Of a stretch of 45,516 nt of DNA, positions 34,659-44,212 are shown piece by piece (within the stretch, counting starts at the first letter, position 1; each line of letters begins with the position of its first letter). This DNA is from Arenibacter amylolyticus. Its GTDB lineage: Bacteria > Bacteroidota > Bacteroidia > Flavobacteriales > Flavobacteriaceae. The position numbers were made by a program, and so were the translations under genes. The DNA lies in assembly GCF_002150785.1 (NCBI RefSeq), contig NZ_MTAZ01000031.1, positions 1 to 45,516 on the forward strand, written 5' to 3'. Under the pieces are notes generated by a model. The model was given only the letters and a program-made list of their open reading frames with translations. It was not told the origin of the DNA and searched no databases.

Positions 34659-35930
34659 TTAGTCTATTCTATCAAAGCCCGTATAGGGTCTTAGCACCTC
34701 TGGAATTTCGATTCCATTTTCGGTCTGGTAATTCTCCAATATTCCTGCCAACACTCTAGGCAAGGCTAGGGAGCTTCCGTTAAGCGTATGTGCCAACTGC
34801 ATTTTTCCATTCTCGTCCCTAAAACGGAGTTTTAAGCGGTTAGATTGGAAGGTTTCAAAATTGGAGACCGAGCTAATTTCCAACCAACGGTCCTGTGCTG
34901 TGGAGAACACTTCAAAATCGAAGGTCAAAGCCGAGGTAAAACCAAGGTCTCCTCCACAAAGTCGGAGTATCCTGTAAGGAAGTTTCAATTCCCTTAGAAT
35001 TCCTTTTACGTGTTCTACCATCCCGTCCAAGGCCTCATAGGATTTTTGAGGATGTTCTACGCGTACCAATTCTACCTTATCAAATTGATGCAATCTATTC
35101 AACCCTCTTACATGGGCTCCATAGCTACCCGCTTCTCTCCTAAAACAGGGAGTGTATGCGGTATAGGTGAACGGCAGGGCAGCTTCCGAAACAATCTCAT
35201 CCCTAAAAAGGTTGGTAATTGGGACTTCTGAAGTCGGAATTAGGTAAAGGTCATCTGCACCTATATGATACATTTGCCCTTCCTTGTCTGGCAATTGTCC
35301 CGTTCCATAGCCCGAAGCTTCGTTTACCAAATGCGGAACCTGTATCTCCTGATACCCCGCCTCGGTGTTTTTATCCAAAAAATAGGCAATCAAAGCTCTT
35401 TGGAGTTTAGCTCCCTTCCCTTTATACACGGGGAAACCTGCTCCAGTAACCTTAGCGCCCAGCTCAAAATCTATGATGTCGTATTTTTTTGCCAGCTCCC
35501 AATGAGGAAGTGCATTTTCTACCAATACAGGAATATCCCCTTCCTTAAAAATCTCTTCATTGTCTTCCTCAGAATTCCCTGCGGGTACGGAAGGATGTGG
35601 AATATTCGGAATTTGGTAAAGCAAATCTTGCAATTCCTTGGCCGTGTTCGCAAGTGAGTCCTGCAATTCTTTAGCCTCTTCCTTTAGTTTTCCGGTACGT
35701 TCCTTAAGCGCATCGGCCTCTTCTGCCTTACCACTTTTGTATAGCCCCCCAATTTCTTTGGACAGCTTATTGGACGTAGCCAAGGTATTGTCCAGACGAG
35801 TCTGAGCTGCCCTTCGCTCTTCATCTAACTGAAGCACCTTATCCAAAAGTGGAAGCGCCGCTATATTGCGTTTTGCCAACGCCGCTATCATCCGTTCCTT
35901 ATCTTCGCGTATCGCCTGTAACTGTAGCAT
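34659..35930 (-). CDS. serS: Serine--tRNA ligase
   Basis: The ATG at 35930 gives 423 residues, the normal SerRS length. The N-terminal coiled-coil arm that holds tRNA-Ser spans about 25-105 (Lys/Glu/Leu-rich). The class II catalytic core contains 'YLIPTSEVPITNLFRDEIV' (motif near the Ser site), motif 2 'TPCFRREAGSYGAHVRGLNRLHQF', and motif 3 'NGSSLALPRVLAGILENYQ'. It charges tRNA-Ser in the cytoplasm. A TTG eight codons upstream is also in frame but would make an atypical N-terminus. Confidence 0.97.
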   Translation of the reverse strand: MLQLQAIREDKERMIAALAKRNIAALPLLDKVLQLDEERRAAQTRLDNTLATSNKLSKEIGGLYKSGKAEEADALKERTGKLKEEAKELQDSLANTAKELQDLLYQIPNIPHPSVPAGNSEEDNEEIFKEGDIPVLVENALPHWELAKKYDIIDFELGAKVTGAGFPVYKGKGAKLQRALIAYFLDKNTEAGYQEIQVPHLVNEASGYGTGQLPDKEGQMYHIGADDLYLIPTSEVPITNLFRDEIVSEAALPFTYTAYTPCFRREAGSYGAHVRGLNRLHQFDKVELVRVEHPQKSYEALDGMVEHVKGILRELKLPYRILRLCGGDLGFTSALTFDFEVFSTAQDRWLEISSVSNFETFQSNRLKLRFRDENGKMQLAHTLNGSSLALPRVLAGILENYQTENGIEIPEVLRPYTGFDRID

Positions 35931-36072
35931 GAATTCTATTTTTTTGGAGGTCAAATTTAAGCTTAATTGGAGAAGGAATCAATTTATTGCTAGAACAATT
36001 TGTTCTGCTCTACTATGGAAGGTAGATTCCCCCTAAAAACCATACTTTCTTATTGGCCCTAGAAGAAGGTCT

Positions 36073-37386
36073 TTACTGCTTTGGAGGCAGTATCCAGGGA
36101 TTATGGCAAAAATAGTTCCACCGCACCTCGGCTAAGTCTGTCTCAGGATCTATAAAGGGCTGCTTGGGCTTCCCATTTACCCCTACGTTGGCATCCACAA
36201 ATACCGAGACCTCTATCCCCTCTGCCTTATACTCCCGTTTTAAATACTGGGCAAACTGCCACATAAAATCTGGATAACTGGCTACCTTCCGCTGTTGGGC
36301 TTTGGTTAAATAGGTGTTTAAATCTACCAAATAAACATCGTTCGTAGCCTTATTCACCACCCTATAGGTGGCCATTCCCTCCCTGCTTCGCAACATCATC
36401 CTCCAACTCATCCTATGCCCCTCCTCGGTCCACAACACATCTCCCTTAATAAAATGATGCCTTACCGGAAGTATTAATTGCACCAAAAGATAAAGACCCC
36501 AAAGGGCAACAATCCAATTTCTATCAGGCGGCGCCACTGACTCCACCTCCAAATAAGGGGCTTTCTTCTTTAAAAAGAGCTTTCGTATTACCTCTGGCGG
36601 AAAGAAGAATACGGTAAAAGCCAATGCCAAATAGGGAAATATCCCAATTTGAAAAATTATGGAATTGAATAGGTGGAAAAAGACGGAGGCAATAAAGGCC
36701 CACTTCCTTGTGGGTTTCCAAAGCAGGGCGGGAACAATCAACAGATCGAAAAGGAATCCGGAAACACCTATAAACTGATGCAAGCTAGTATTTTGCAACC
36801 AATGACCCACCACGGGGTAATGCGCCTTTCCTTTAAAGAGAATTTCAATCACACTAAAGTCTAACCAATCCCCATACAGCTTAGCGATAGCCGCATAGGT
36901 ATATACGATGAGCAACTGAAGTACAATTACCCATTTCACATAAGCATACATGCTATGCGCTCGGATCCTAGGATGACGTTTTGCATCTAGTGAATAGTCC
37001 TTATGCGCCGGTAAAAAGAACATCATACCGGAAATGAGCAACAACAGGTAGTAATGGTTGTTATAAGCCGTTTTCTGCATAAAATACACGCCGGCCCATA
37101 GGATGGTAAAGCTAAGGACGCTTATGCGGTATTTATATCCCAACGCAATACAGATCCCTAGGGTGCCCATGGCAAAGAAATAGAAATACATGCCAAATCC
37201 CGGCAAAGGCTGCAGCCATTCTAAACCTATAAAAGAAAAGGTAAAGCTAGGGTCTATCAAATTGCGTTTCACCCATCCAGTAAGTATAGACCCATAGCAT
37301 TCAAAGCTCACCAATACGCCAAACAACATCCGAAAAACAACTAGCGGACTGTTATCTATCTTGGTGAACAGGAATCGTTCTAACAT
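36073..37386 (-). CDS. HTTM domain membrane protein (vitamin K gamma-carboxylase-like)
   Basis: This 437-residue protein has about six to eight membrane helices in its first 300 residues, starting 'MLERFLFTKIDNSPLVVFRMLFGVLVSFE', which is typical of the HTTM family of bacterial relatives of vitamin K-dependent gamma-carboxylase. A periplasmic-looking C-terminal domain follows ('GDVLWTEEGHRMSWRMMLRSREG'). Enzymatic activity in bacteria is not established. Its ATG overlaps the ribF stop codon by one base (TAATG), so it is translationally coupled to ribF, an arrangement I recall from other flavobacteria. Confidence 0.88.
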   Translation of the reverse strand: MLERFLFTKIDNSPLVVFRMLFGVLVSFECYGSILTGWVKRNLIDPSFTFSFIGLEWLQPLPGFGMYFYFFAMGTLGICIALGYKYRISVLSFTILWAGVYFMQKTAYNNHYYLLLLISGMMFFLPAHKDYSLDAKRHPRIRAHSMYAYVKWVIVLQLLIVYTYAAIAKLYGDWLDFSVIEILFKGKAHYPVVGHWLQNTSLHQFIGVSGFLFDLLIVPALLWKPTRKWAFIASVFFHLFNSIIFQIGIFPYLALAFTVFFFPPEVIRKLFLKKKAPYLEVESVAPPDRNWIVALWGLYLLVQLILPVRHHFIKGDVLWTEEGHRMSWRMMLRSREGMATYRVVNKATNDVYLVDLNTYLTKAQQRKVASYPDFMWQFAQYLKREYKAEGIEVSVFVDANVGVNGKPKQPFIDPETDLAEVRWNYFCHNPWILPPKQ

Positions 37387-38312
37387 TATTTGGGAATTAA
37401 GGAGAGGGAGGTTTCCCTATCTTTTCCCAACTGTATCTTTAAAGCTTCCAAGGAGTCAAACTTATATTCGTCCCGTATACGATCTACGATATCTATCTGA
37501 ATAAGCCTTCCGTAGAGATCCTGGTCAAAATCGAAAAAATTAATTTCAATGCTGCGTTTGGTCCCTGCAACGGTGGGGTTTACCCCGATATTCATCATCC
37601 CGTAGACCTTTTTTCCATCTAGGACACTACTAACCACGTATACCCCATTTTTGGGGATCAACTTATACTCTTCGGCAATGGATAGGTTTGCGGTTGGGAA
37701 ATCTAACTTTCTTCCCAGTCCTTTCCCCTTTACCACGGTACCCGTAAGCATATATTGATACCCTAAATAATTATTGGCCGTACGTACATCCCCCGCTTCC
37801 AAGGCCTTTCGTATTTTGGTAGAACTCACGGAAACATCGTCTATTTCTTGGGCCGATATTTCTTCCACCTTAAAGTCTAACGCCTCCCCGAATGAAATGA
37901 GATCATTGATATTGGCATTCCTATTCCGTCCGAAGCGATGGTCATAACCGATGATTATTTTCTTCACTTTTAGCTCGTTCACCAGTATATCCCGAACGAA
38001 TTCCGTTGCAGATAAGCGAGAAAAATCCCTGGTGAAGGGATGGATAATCAGATAATCTAGCCCCAAGGATCTAAGTATTTTAATCTTTTCATCTATGGTA
38101 TTCAGGAGTTGTATAGACACATCTTGCTGCAAAACCATTCTTGGATGTGGAAAGAAAGTGAGGACGGTAGATTTTAGTCCCAGATCTTTGGCGTTTTTTA
38201 TAAGTCGCTCCAATATCTTTCGATGACCTACATGAACACCGTCAAAAGTGCCAATCGTAATGGCGGTGGAATGCGCTTTATCGTACCTAGAGATGCCTTG
38301 AACTGTTATCAC
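37386..38312 (-). CDS. ribF: Bifunctional riboflavin kinase/FAD synthetase
   Basis: The 308-residue product combines an N-terminal FMN adenylyltransferase ('ITIGTFDGVHVGHRKIL', with the nucleotidyl-transferase HxGH-like motif near H27-H30) and a C-terminal riboflavin kinase domain ('GTVVKGKGLGRKLDFPTANLSI', about 191-212). It converts riboflavin to FMN and then FAD in the cytoplasm. The start codon appears to be GTG at 38312; no ATG lies close by that keeps the N-terminal strand. Only about 50 nt separate it from the divergent metalloprotease gene, so their promoters must interleave. Confidence 0.95.
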   Translation of the reverse strand: MITVQGISRYDKAHSTAITIGTFDGVHVGHRKILERLIKNAKDLGLKSTVLTFFPHPRMVLQQDVSIQLLNTIDEKIKILRSLGLDYLIIHPFTRDFSRLSATEFVRDILVNELKVKKIIIGYDHRFGRNRNANINDLISFGEALDFKVEEISAQEIDDVSVSSTKIRKALEAGDVRTANNYLGYQYMLTGTVVKGKGLGRKLDFPTANLSIAEEYKLIPKNGVYVVSSVLDGKKVYGMMNIGVNPTVAGTKRSIEINFFDFDQDLYGRLIQIDIVDRIRDEYKFDSLEALKIQLGKDRETSLSLIPK

Positions 38313-38315
38313 AAA

Positions 38316-38342
38316 TTGAAATAATAAAAAATCCTATCTTTG
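38316..38342 (+). promoter_or_regulatory. Promoter of the T9SS metalloprotease gene
   Basis: TTG at 38316-38318, a 16-nt spacer and TATCTTTG at 38335-38342 fit the Bacteroidota promoter with slightly short spacing. The element starts four bases from the divergent ribF start codon, so binding here could interfere with ribF transcription. Confidence 0.55.
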
Positions 38343-38364
38343 AGTATGTACTAATATCTTGTTG

Positions 38365-41300
38365 ATGGTTGTAAAATTACGCCTTGTTTTATCAATATCC
38401 ATATTTTTTCTCAGCTTTTACGGGGCGGCACAATCTCCCTATTGGATAAAATCAGGTTCCTACAGCCAAAACACCCAACAGCAAGTAGTACCCTTAGAGG
38501 TTAAAAACGCCCAAATTTTCACACTAGATTCCCGTGTTTTTGGGGACCAATTACAGGCTACCATGGCTAGCAAGGGCAAAAAGACCTTGGCCTTCCCAAA
38601 TGCAGCGGGGGAACTTACCTCCTTCCAAATTGAAGAGGCTTCCGTATTCTCACCAGCCCTGGCACAAAAATATCCAGCAATTAAATCGTACATAGGCCAT
38701 AGCCTAGATGCTTCCGGAGACCGCATACGTTTTAGCGTATCCCATAAGGGACTTCAGAGCATGATTATCCATGGCAATGGGCAGCCTGCCACCTTTATGC
38801 AAAAAACCTCTCGCGCCAACAATGAGTATATGGTTTACAGGAGGGAGGATACCTATAGGATGAATACGGATTTTATCTGCGACACCCAATCTGTCACGGG
38901 ACCAGAAAAAAGAATTTCCTCTCAGAAATTAGTAGATGGCCAGGAACTGCGAAAATACAGGGTGGCCATTTCCGCTACTGGGGAATACACGGCCTACCAC
39001 GGGGGAACGGTTGCGGACGCCCTTGCAGGAATAAATGCGACCCTAACCCGTGTCAATGAAGTTTTTGAGCGCGACCTAGGGGTGCGGTTAGAACTGGTAG
39101 CAGCAACAGAACAGGTAATCTACCTCAACAAGGATACAGACCCCTATGGGGTGAATTTAAATTCTGAGGTGCAACACACCTTAACCACGGTAGTAGGGCC
39201 AGAAAATTACGATGTAGGACACCTTTTCCATAAAGACTTCAATGGAGGAAATGCCGGATTTATAGCCTCTGCATGCATCGATTCCAGGAAAGGAAGTGCC
39301 TACTCCTCTGGGAGTATGCCAGAAGGGGATATGTTTGACCTGGATTTTGTGGCCCATGAATTTGGACACCAGTTTGGGGCCAACCACACCTGGTCCTATG
39401 AATCTGAAGGCACCTTAGTGCAGGCGGAGCCGGGAAGCGGCACTACCATTATGGGATACGCAGGCATATCGGGAAAAAACAATGTGGCCTTGAAGGGGGA
39501 CGATTATTTTCATTATTACAGCATTCTACAAATACTAGATTACATAGAAACGGCCAATTGCGGGGAAGTTATCCCTATTACCAACAACCCGCCTCAGATA
39601 ACGCCTTCTGGAGATTACACCATCCCAAAATCTACCGCCTTTGCACTTACTGCCCATGCCGTAGATATAGATTCAACGGATATACTCACTTATAATTGGG
39701 AGCAGATTAATGACGGGATTGTCACCTATTCCAGCTTTGGTCCCACCAACCTTAGCGGAGCCAATTTTAGATCCATAAAGCCCAGTGTACAACCTACTAG
39801 GTATTTCCCTAGGCTAAGTAGTATTGTCAATGGCAACCTCACCCAGACCAATCCAACGAACAATAGCACTTGGGAAACCGTTTCGGACGTAGAAAGAGAT
39901 CTCAGCTTCGCCTTAACGGTTAGGGACAATGCCCCGGGAGGGGGACAAGTAGATGCCGACCTGGTAACCGTAAAGGTGACAGACCAGGCCGGGCCTTTTA
40001 AAATAACCTCCCAAGCCGCGAATGAAACCTACCTAGCTGGCACTAGGCAGGAGGTCACCTGGGATGTAGCCAATACCAACCAATTTCCCGTGAACACACA
40101 AATGGTGGATATTTATTTTTCTGCCAACGGAGGGATCTCCTTTCCTATATTACTTGCGGAAGGGGTGCCAAATGATGGGCAACACGATATTATCATCCCC
40201 AGTACCGCTACCAATTTAGCACGAATAATGGTACAGGCCCACGATAATATATTTTTGGCGGTAAACGCATCCAATTTCAGTATTGCCACTTCCGAGATAG
40301 TTTTGGACTTCCCTAAATTACAATATGAAGTATGCCAAGGAGACAACCTAACCACCTCCTTCACCTATAAAACCTTTGGAGGATTTTCTGAGGAAGCCAC
40401 TTTTTCGGCCACTGGGATTCCTGCCGGACTTACTGTTGATTTTTCCCCTACCTCCACTGCTGTAAATGACACCTTGGTGAACCTCAGCTTTTCTAACACT
40501 AATGCAGTAACCCCAGGCAATTACCCCATCAATATATTAGCCACCACCCCAAGTATCACCAAGACCATCGCCATAGACCTAAGGGTATTGGACACTAATT
40601 ATACCGACGTGGTGCTTCAATCCCCTGCCAATGGCGCCACCAATACCAATGTGGCCACGGTATTGGAATGGGCTCCCAACCCTTCACATACCTCCTACGA
40701 GTTGGAAATTGCCGAAGACCCCAGTTTCACTAATATTATTAGAGCAGATAGCACGTTATTTACCACCTACCTAACAGACAATCTAAGCGAAGGGAATACC
40801 TATTTTTGGCGGGTAAAGCCTAAAAACAGCTGTGGGGAGGGGACTTTTGGACCTGCCTTTAGCTTCTCTACCATTGATCTGGACTGCAATACCAAAACCG
40901 CTAACGGACTCCCCATGGCCATATCCACTACCGGGACCTCTACCATCACTGCCTCTATAGATATTATTAACGATCTGCCAATTGCAGATATGAATGTTAC
41001 TATAGACCTTAAACACACTTTTCTGGCCGATTTGGAAATAGATCTAATTTCCCCGTCGGGCACCAGGGTAACCCTAGTATCCAATTCCTGTGGTGCAAGC
41101 GAGAATATCAATGCGACTTTTGATGATGATGCCAATAGTTTTATCTGTGGCACTAATCCTGCTATCCAAGGCACCGTAAAACCCCTAGGCTCGTTAAGCG
41201 CCTTTAACGGGGAGTCTAGCTTTGGTCAATGGACACTGGAAGTTAGGGATGTAGCACCCTCAGACGGGGGATTCCTAAATACCTTCTCTATAGATTTTTG

Positions 41301-42138
41301 CGTAGAGGGCACCCTAAGAATAGACGATGACAATGACGGTGTCTTTGATGATGGGGACGACCTCTGCCTAGGAACCCCACCAGGAACGCTGGTAGATTTA
41401 AATGGATGTCCGTTATACCTATTCCCAGCAGATAATTTTGAGATAGCAATTAATAGTGCTTCCTGCCGGGGGAAAAGTGATGGTTCCATTGACCTACACG
41501 CCAATAAGACGCTAAATTACCAAGGGACAATTACAGGAGGCTCCATAAGCACCACCTTCAATTTCACGGAATCCTACACTATTCAGAACCTAGCCTCAGG
41601 AACCTATGGGATTTGCATTGAAGGAACAGAGGGAGGAAAGACCTATGAACCCTATTGTTTTGAAACCGTGATAAGCGAACCTCACCCCCTAACGGTGAAC
41701 GCCAATCTAACCGCTGATGGGAAACAGGTAATAATCACCATGGAAGGAGCAGAGGAATACCATATTGAACTTAACGGGGCGCTCACAACCACCACCTCCC
41801 CTGCTTTGGTGCTAAACCTCTCCAAAGGCATCAATCACTTAAAAGTGCAAAGCAAGATGGCTTGTCAAGGAGTTTTTGAGAAACAATTCTTATTGTTAGA
41901 CAAGCCGCAGGCGTATCCCAACCCATTTGACGAAATTGTATCTATTCGCCTAGACCAGACAGTGGAAGAGCTTAGCGTTGCCACCTATACCTTAGCAGGA
42001 AAATTTATTAAAGAGAAAACGTACCGACCCACGGGTCACAGCTTAAATTTAGATTTTTCGGGACTCCCTTCTGGAAGCTACCTCCTAAGACTAAAAGGCA
42101 GTGTTACAAACACCACAATACATGTAATTAAAAAATAG
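38365..42138 (+). CDS. Secreted reprolysin-like metalloprotease with P domain and T9SS sorting domain
   Basis: From the ATG at 38365 the protein has 1257 residues. A signal peptide ends near 'SFYGAAQ'. A propeptide-like region (to about 195) is followed by an M12B-like zinc protease domain with 'HEFGHQFGANH' (H331, H335, H341; E332 catalytic), then Ig/fibronectin-like modules. A proprotein-convertase P domain lies at about 845-985, a short Asp-rich calcium-type segment ('DDDNDGVFDDGDD') follows, and the C-terminal type A sorting domain ('AYPNPFDEIVSIRL'...'SGSYLLRL') spans about the last 75 residues. The sorting domain marks export through the type IX system and attachment to or release from the cell surface. 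A pair of in-frame TTGs precedes the ATG. It is co-transcribed with the lipoprotein 4 nt downstream. Confidence 0.93.
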   Translation: MVVKLRLVLSISIFFLSFYGAAQSPYWIKSGSYSQNTQQQVVPLEVKNAQIFTLDSRVFGDQLQATMASKGKKTLAFPNAAGELTSFQIEEASVFSPALAQKYPAIKSYIGHSLDASGDRIRFSVSHKGLQSMIIHGNGQPATFMQKTSRANNEYMVYRREDTYRMNTDFICDTQSVTGPEKRISSQKLVDGQELRKYRVAISATGEYTAYHGGTVADALAGINATLTRVNEVFERDLGVRLELVAATEQVIYLNKDTDPYGVNLNSEVQHTLTTVVGPENYDVGHLFHKDFNGGNAGFIASACIDSRKGSAYSSGSMPEGDMFDLDFVAHEFGHQFGANHTWSYESEGTLVQAEPGSGTTIMGYAGISGKNNVALKGDDYFHYYSILQILDYIETANCGEVIPITNNPPQITPSGDYTIPKSTAFALTAHAVDIDSTDILTYNWEQINDGIVTYSSFGPTNLSGANFRSIKPSVQPTRYFPRLSSIVNGNLTQTNPTNNSTWETVSDVERDLSFALTVRDNAPGGGQVDADLVTVKVTDQAGPFKITSQAANETYLAGTRQEVTWDVANTNQFPVNTQMVDIYFSANGGISFPILLAEGVPNDGQHDIIIPSTATNLARIMVQAHDNIFLAVNASNFSIATSEIVLDFPKLQYEVCQGDNLTTSFTYKTFGGFSEEATFSATGIPAGLTVDFSPTSTAVNDTLVNLSFSNTNAVTPGNYPINILATTPSITKTIAIDLRVLDTNYTDVVLQSPANGATNTNVATVLEWAPNPSHTSYELEIAEDPSFTNIIRADSTLFTTYLTDNLSEGNTYFWRVKPKNSCGEGTFGPAFSFSTIDLDCNTKTANGLPMAISTTGTSTITASIDIINDLPIADMNVTIDLKHTFLADLEIDLISPSGTRVTLVSNSCGASENINATFDDDANSFICGTNPAIQGTVKPLGSLSAFNGESSFGQWTLEVRDVAPSDGGFLNTFSIDFCVEGTLRIDDDNDGVFDDGDDLCLGTPPGTLVDLNGCPLYLFPADNFEIAINSASCRGKSDGSIDLHANKTLNYQGTITGGSISTTFNFTESYTIQNLASGTYGICIEGTEGGKTYEPYCFETVISEPHPLTVNANLTADGKQVIITMEGAEEYHIELNGALTTTTSPALVLNLSKGINHLKVQSKMACQGVFEKQFLLLDKPQAYPNPFDEIVSIRLDQTVEELSVATYTLAGKFIKEKTYRPTGHSLNLDFSGLPSGSYLLRLKGSVTNTTIHVIKK

Positions 42139-42142
42139 GCTC

Positions 42143-42826
42143 ATGAGACTCCCCTTCTTACTTCTATTTTTAATGATTCTAATGGCCTGCGGGGGTAAAG
42201 ACGCACCCCAGGCCCCTGCTGCCGCACAATTAACCTTCCCCCTTAAAAACTCTGAATGCACCACAGGAGAAACCGTAATCGGGACCAACACCTCGGTAGT
42301 AACGTTTAACTGGGTAGCTTCCAATCACACAGAAACCTATGAGCTTAGAGCTACCAACCTCAATACCAATACCACGCAAACAATTATGTCTACTGCCCCA
42401 ACAGCAAAGCTGACTTTAGAAAAAGGGAGCCCCTACTCGTGGTCTGTCATCAGCAGGAACAAGGCCGTTCAAGAGACCGGAAAAAGTGAAACTTGGCTTT
42501 TTTATAATGCCGGATTCCAAACTACTTACGCCCCCTTCCCTGCGGAAGTAAAGGCACCCAGAATGGGGAGTACGGTGGCCAAGGACATCAATAATGAAGT
42601 GGTGTTAATCTGGGAAGGTGCAGATGTAGACAATGACCTGGCTGGTTACGAGGTGTATTTTTCCACGGACAATCCACCAACCACCCTTTTGGCATCCCTC
42701 ACCTCCAGTCAGTCGGAATTAAACGTAAGTGTAACCAGCAACACCAGTTATTACTGGCGTATTGTAAGCTTTGATCTGGAAGGCAACAAGGCTACGAACG
42801 CCATTGCCTCTTTCAAGGTCCGCTAA
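42143..42826 (+). CDS. Lipoprotein with fibronectin-type modules
   Basis: The 227-residue product has a lipoprotein signal peptide ending at 'LMAC' (C16), then about two beta-rich modules. Aromatic/hydroxyl strand patterns such as 'YELRATNLNTNTTQTI', 'YSWSVISRNKA', 'YEVYFSTDNPPTT' and 'SYYWRIVSFDLEGN' resemble fibronectin type III domains. Similar modules are present in the preceding metalloprotease ('YELEIAEDPSFTNII', 'YFWRVKPKN'). With only 4 nt between the genes, it probably works with the protease at the cell surface, for example as a partner or anchor; this is inference. Confidence 0.75.
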   Translation: MRLPFLLLFLMILMACGGKDAPQAPAAAQLTFPLKNSECTTGETVIGTNTSVVTFNWVASNHTETYELRATNLNTNTTQTIMSTAPTAKLTLEKGSPYSWSVISRNKAVQETGKSETWLFYNAGFQTTYAPFPAEVKAPRMGSTVAKDINNEVVLIWEGADVDNDLAGYEVYFSTDNPPTTLLASLTSSQSELNVSVTSNTSYYWRIVSFDLEGNKATNAIASFKVR

Positions 42827-42834
42827 ATAACTGC

Positions 42835-43401
42835 TTAGGTATTGTTAAAATGGTTCATGGTTCTTTCCATGCCGGACAGCACAAAAGACCGAACCAATTC
42901 GGTAGTTCTCTCGAACCGCTCTTTCAGCCTGTCCCGTTCATCTTGACTCCACTCCCCTAGTACGTAATTTATTTGCCCCCCTTCGCCAAAGTCGGCCCCA
43001 ACGCCAAATCGCAATCTATTGTATTTCGTAGTATTTAAATGCAACTGGATATCCTTCAACCCATTATGTCCACCATCGCTACCTTTTTTCTTCAACCTTA
43101 AGGTTCCAAAATCCAAGTGGATGTCGTCTGTAATTACCAGCACATTTTCTAAGGGGATTTTTTCTTTCTCCATCCAATACCGAAGGGCCTTTCCACTGCG
43201 GTTCATATAGGTAGAGGGCTTTAGGCAGAGTATACTTCTCCCTTTCACCTTAAACACCCCAACATCCCCCAACTTTTGGGTTTCAAAGGAGAATTCCTCC
43301 TTTTTGGCCAAGGCATCCAATATTTTAAACCCAACATTATGTCGAGTTTCAACATATTCGTCACCGATATTACCAAGACCAACTATTAAAAATTTTTTCA
43401 T
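42835..43401 (-). CDS. pth: Peptidyl-tRNA hydrolase
   Basis: The ATG at 43401 gives 188 residues, the usual length, starting 'MKKFLIVGLGNIGDEYVETRHNVGF', which contains the catalytic His (in TRHN) and Asn of the family. Other blocks are 'CLKPSTYMNRSGKAL' and 'DDIHLDFGTLRLKKKGSDGGHNGLK'. It frees stalled peptidyl-tRNAs in the cytoplasm. The frame continues to an upstream ATG at 43464, adding 21 residues; such short extensions are, as I recall, also annotated in other flavobacteria, so the start is not certain. It follows rplY on the same strand with a terminator between, as in many genomes. Confidence 0.95.
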   Translation of the reverse strand: MKKFLIVGLGNIGDEYVETRHNVGFKILDALAKKEEFSFETQKLGDVGVFKVKGRSILCLKPSTYMNRSGKALRYWMEKEKIPLENVLVITDDIHLDFGTLRLKKKGSDGGHNGLKDIQLHLNTTKYNRLRFGVGADFGEGGQINYVLGEWSQDERDRLKERFERTTELVRSFVLSGMERTMNHFNNT

Positions 43402-43494
43402 TCCGTCTGTTTCGTCCAGTAGTAGTCCGTTCACCTTAAAAAGCGCCCTTAAATAGTGGAACATAGACCTGTTTTTGGAGTTTATAAAAATACA

Positions 43495-43520
43495 AAAGCA
43501 TCTGCTTTCGCAGATGCTTT
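43495..43520 (-). terminator. Terminator of prs-rplY
   Basis: An 11-bp perfect stem (AAAGCATCTGC / GCAGATGCTTT) around the loop TTTC is followed by TTGTATTTTT on the minus strand, 20 nt after the rplY stop. It would separate rplY from pth. Confidence 0.85.
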
Positions 43521-43540
43521 GATAATAAATTGAATAAGAT

Positions 43541-44167
43541 CTATTCGTTAGCAGCCTCAGCAGCTCCTCCTTCGGTAGCTTCTGCTTCTAACTCTTCGTC
43601 CTCATCATCTTCGATTATAACGTTACGTGCCGCTTTAACCTGCACTATGGTAGTAGCGTCTGGGTGTAGGATTGTAAATTCGTCCTTCTTAAGTGACTCC
43701 ACTGAAATATGGTGACCAATCTTCAATTTAGAGATATCCACCTCAAAGAAATCGGGCAAATCACCAGGAAGTGCCTTAATACTAAGTTTTCTCTTTCTAA
43801 ATAGTAATCTACCACCATTACGAACACCAGGAGAGTTTCCTACTAATTTCACAGGAATATCCATAGAAACTTCTTTGTCCGGGAACAATTGGTAGAAATC
43901 AATATGTAGAATATTGTCCGTTACAGGGTGAAATTGGATGTCTTGCTTAATGGCATCATATTTACCTGCTTCTCCCAAATCAATCACAACAGTATGCGCG
44001 TTTGGAGTGTACACTAAATCTTTGAACGACAGTTCATCTGCTGTAAAGTGTAATGGTTTTTCCCCTCCGTAAATAACGCAAGGTACCTTTCCAGCATTAC
44101 GTAAGGCCTTTGTCGCTTTTTTGCCCACGCTTTCTCTTTCTGATCCTTTAATTGTAATTGACTTCAT
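43541..44167 (-). CDS. rplY: 50S ribosomal protein L25 (Ctc/general stress type)
   Basis: This 208-residue protein has the L25 5S-rRNA-binding domain at 1-90 ('[26 protein letters not shown]'), then the C-terminal beta domain of the longer TL5/Ctc type ('[49 protein letters not shown]'). A short acidic Ala/Glu tail ends it. It stabilises 5S rRNA in the large subunit. It is 45 nt downstream of prs on the same strand, the common prs-rplY(-pth) arrangement. Confidence 0.96.
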   Translation of the reverse strand: MKSITIKGSERESVGKKATKALRNAGKVPCVIYGGEKPLHFTADELSFKDLVYTPNAHTVVIDLGEAGKYDAIKQDIQFHPVTDNILHIDFYQLFPDKEVSMDIPVKLVGNSPGVRNGGRLLFRKRKLSIKALPGDLPDFFEVDISKLKIGHHISVESLKKDEFTILHPDATTIVQVKAARNVIIEDDEDEELEAEATEGGAAEAANE

Positions 44168-44212
44168 TGTATATAATTAAATATTAATTAATTTCCTTTT
44201 CCCACTAAGCTC

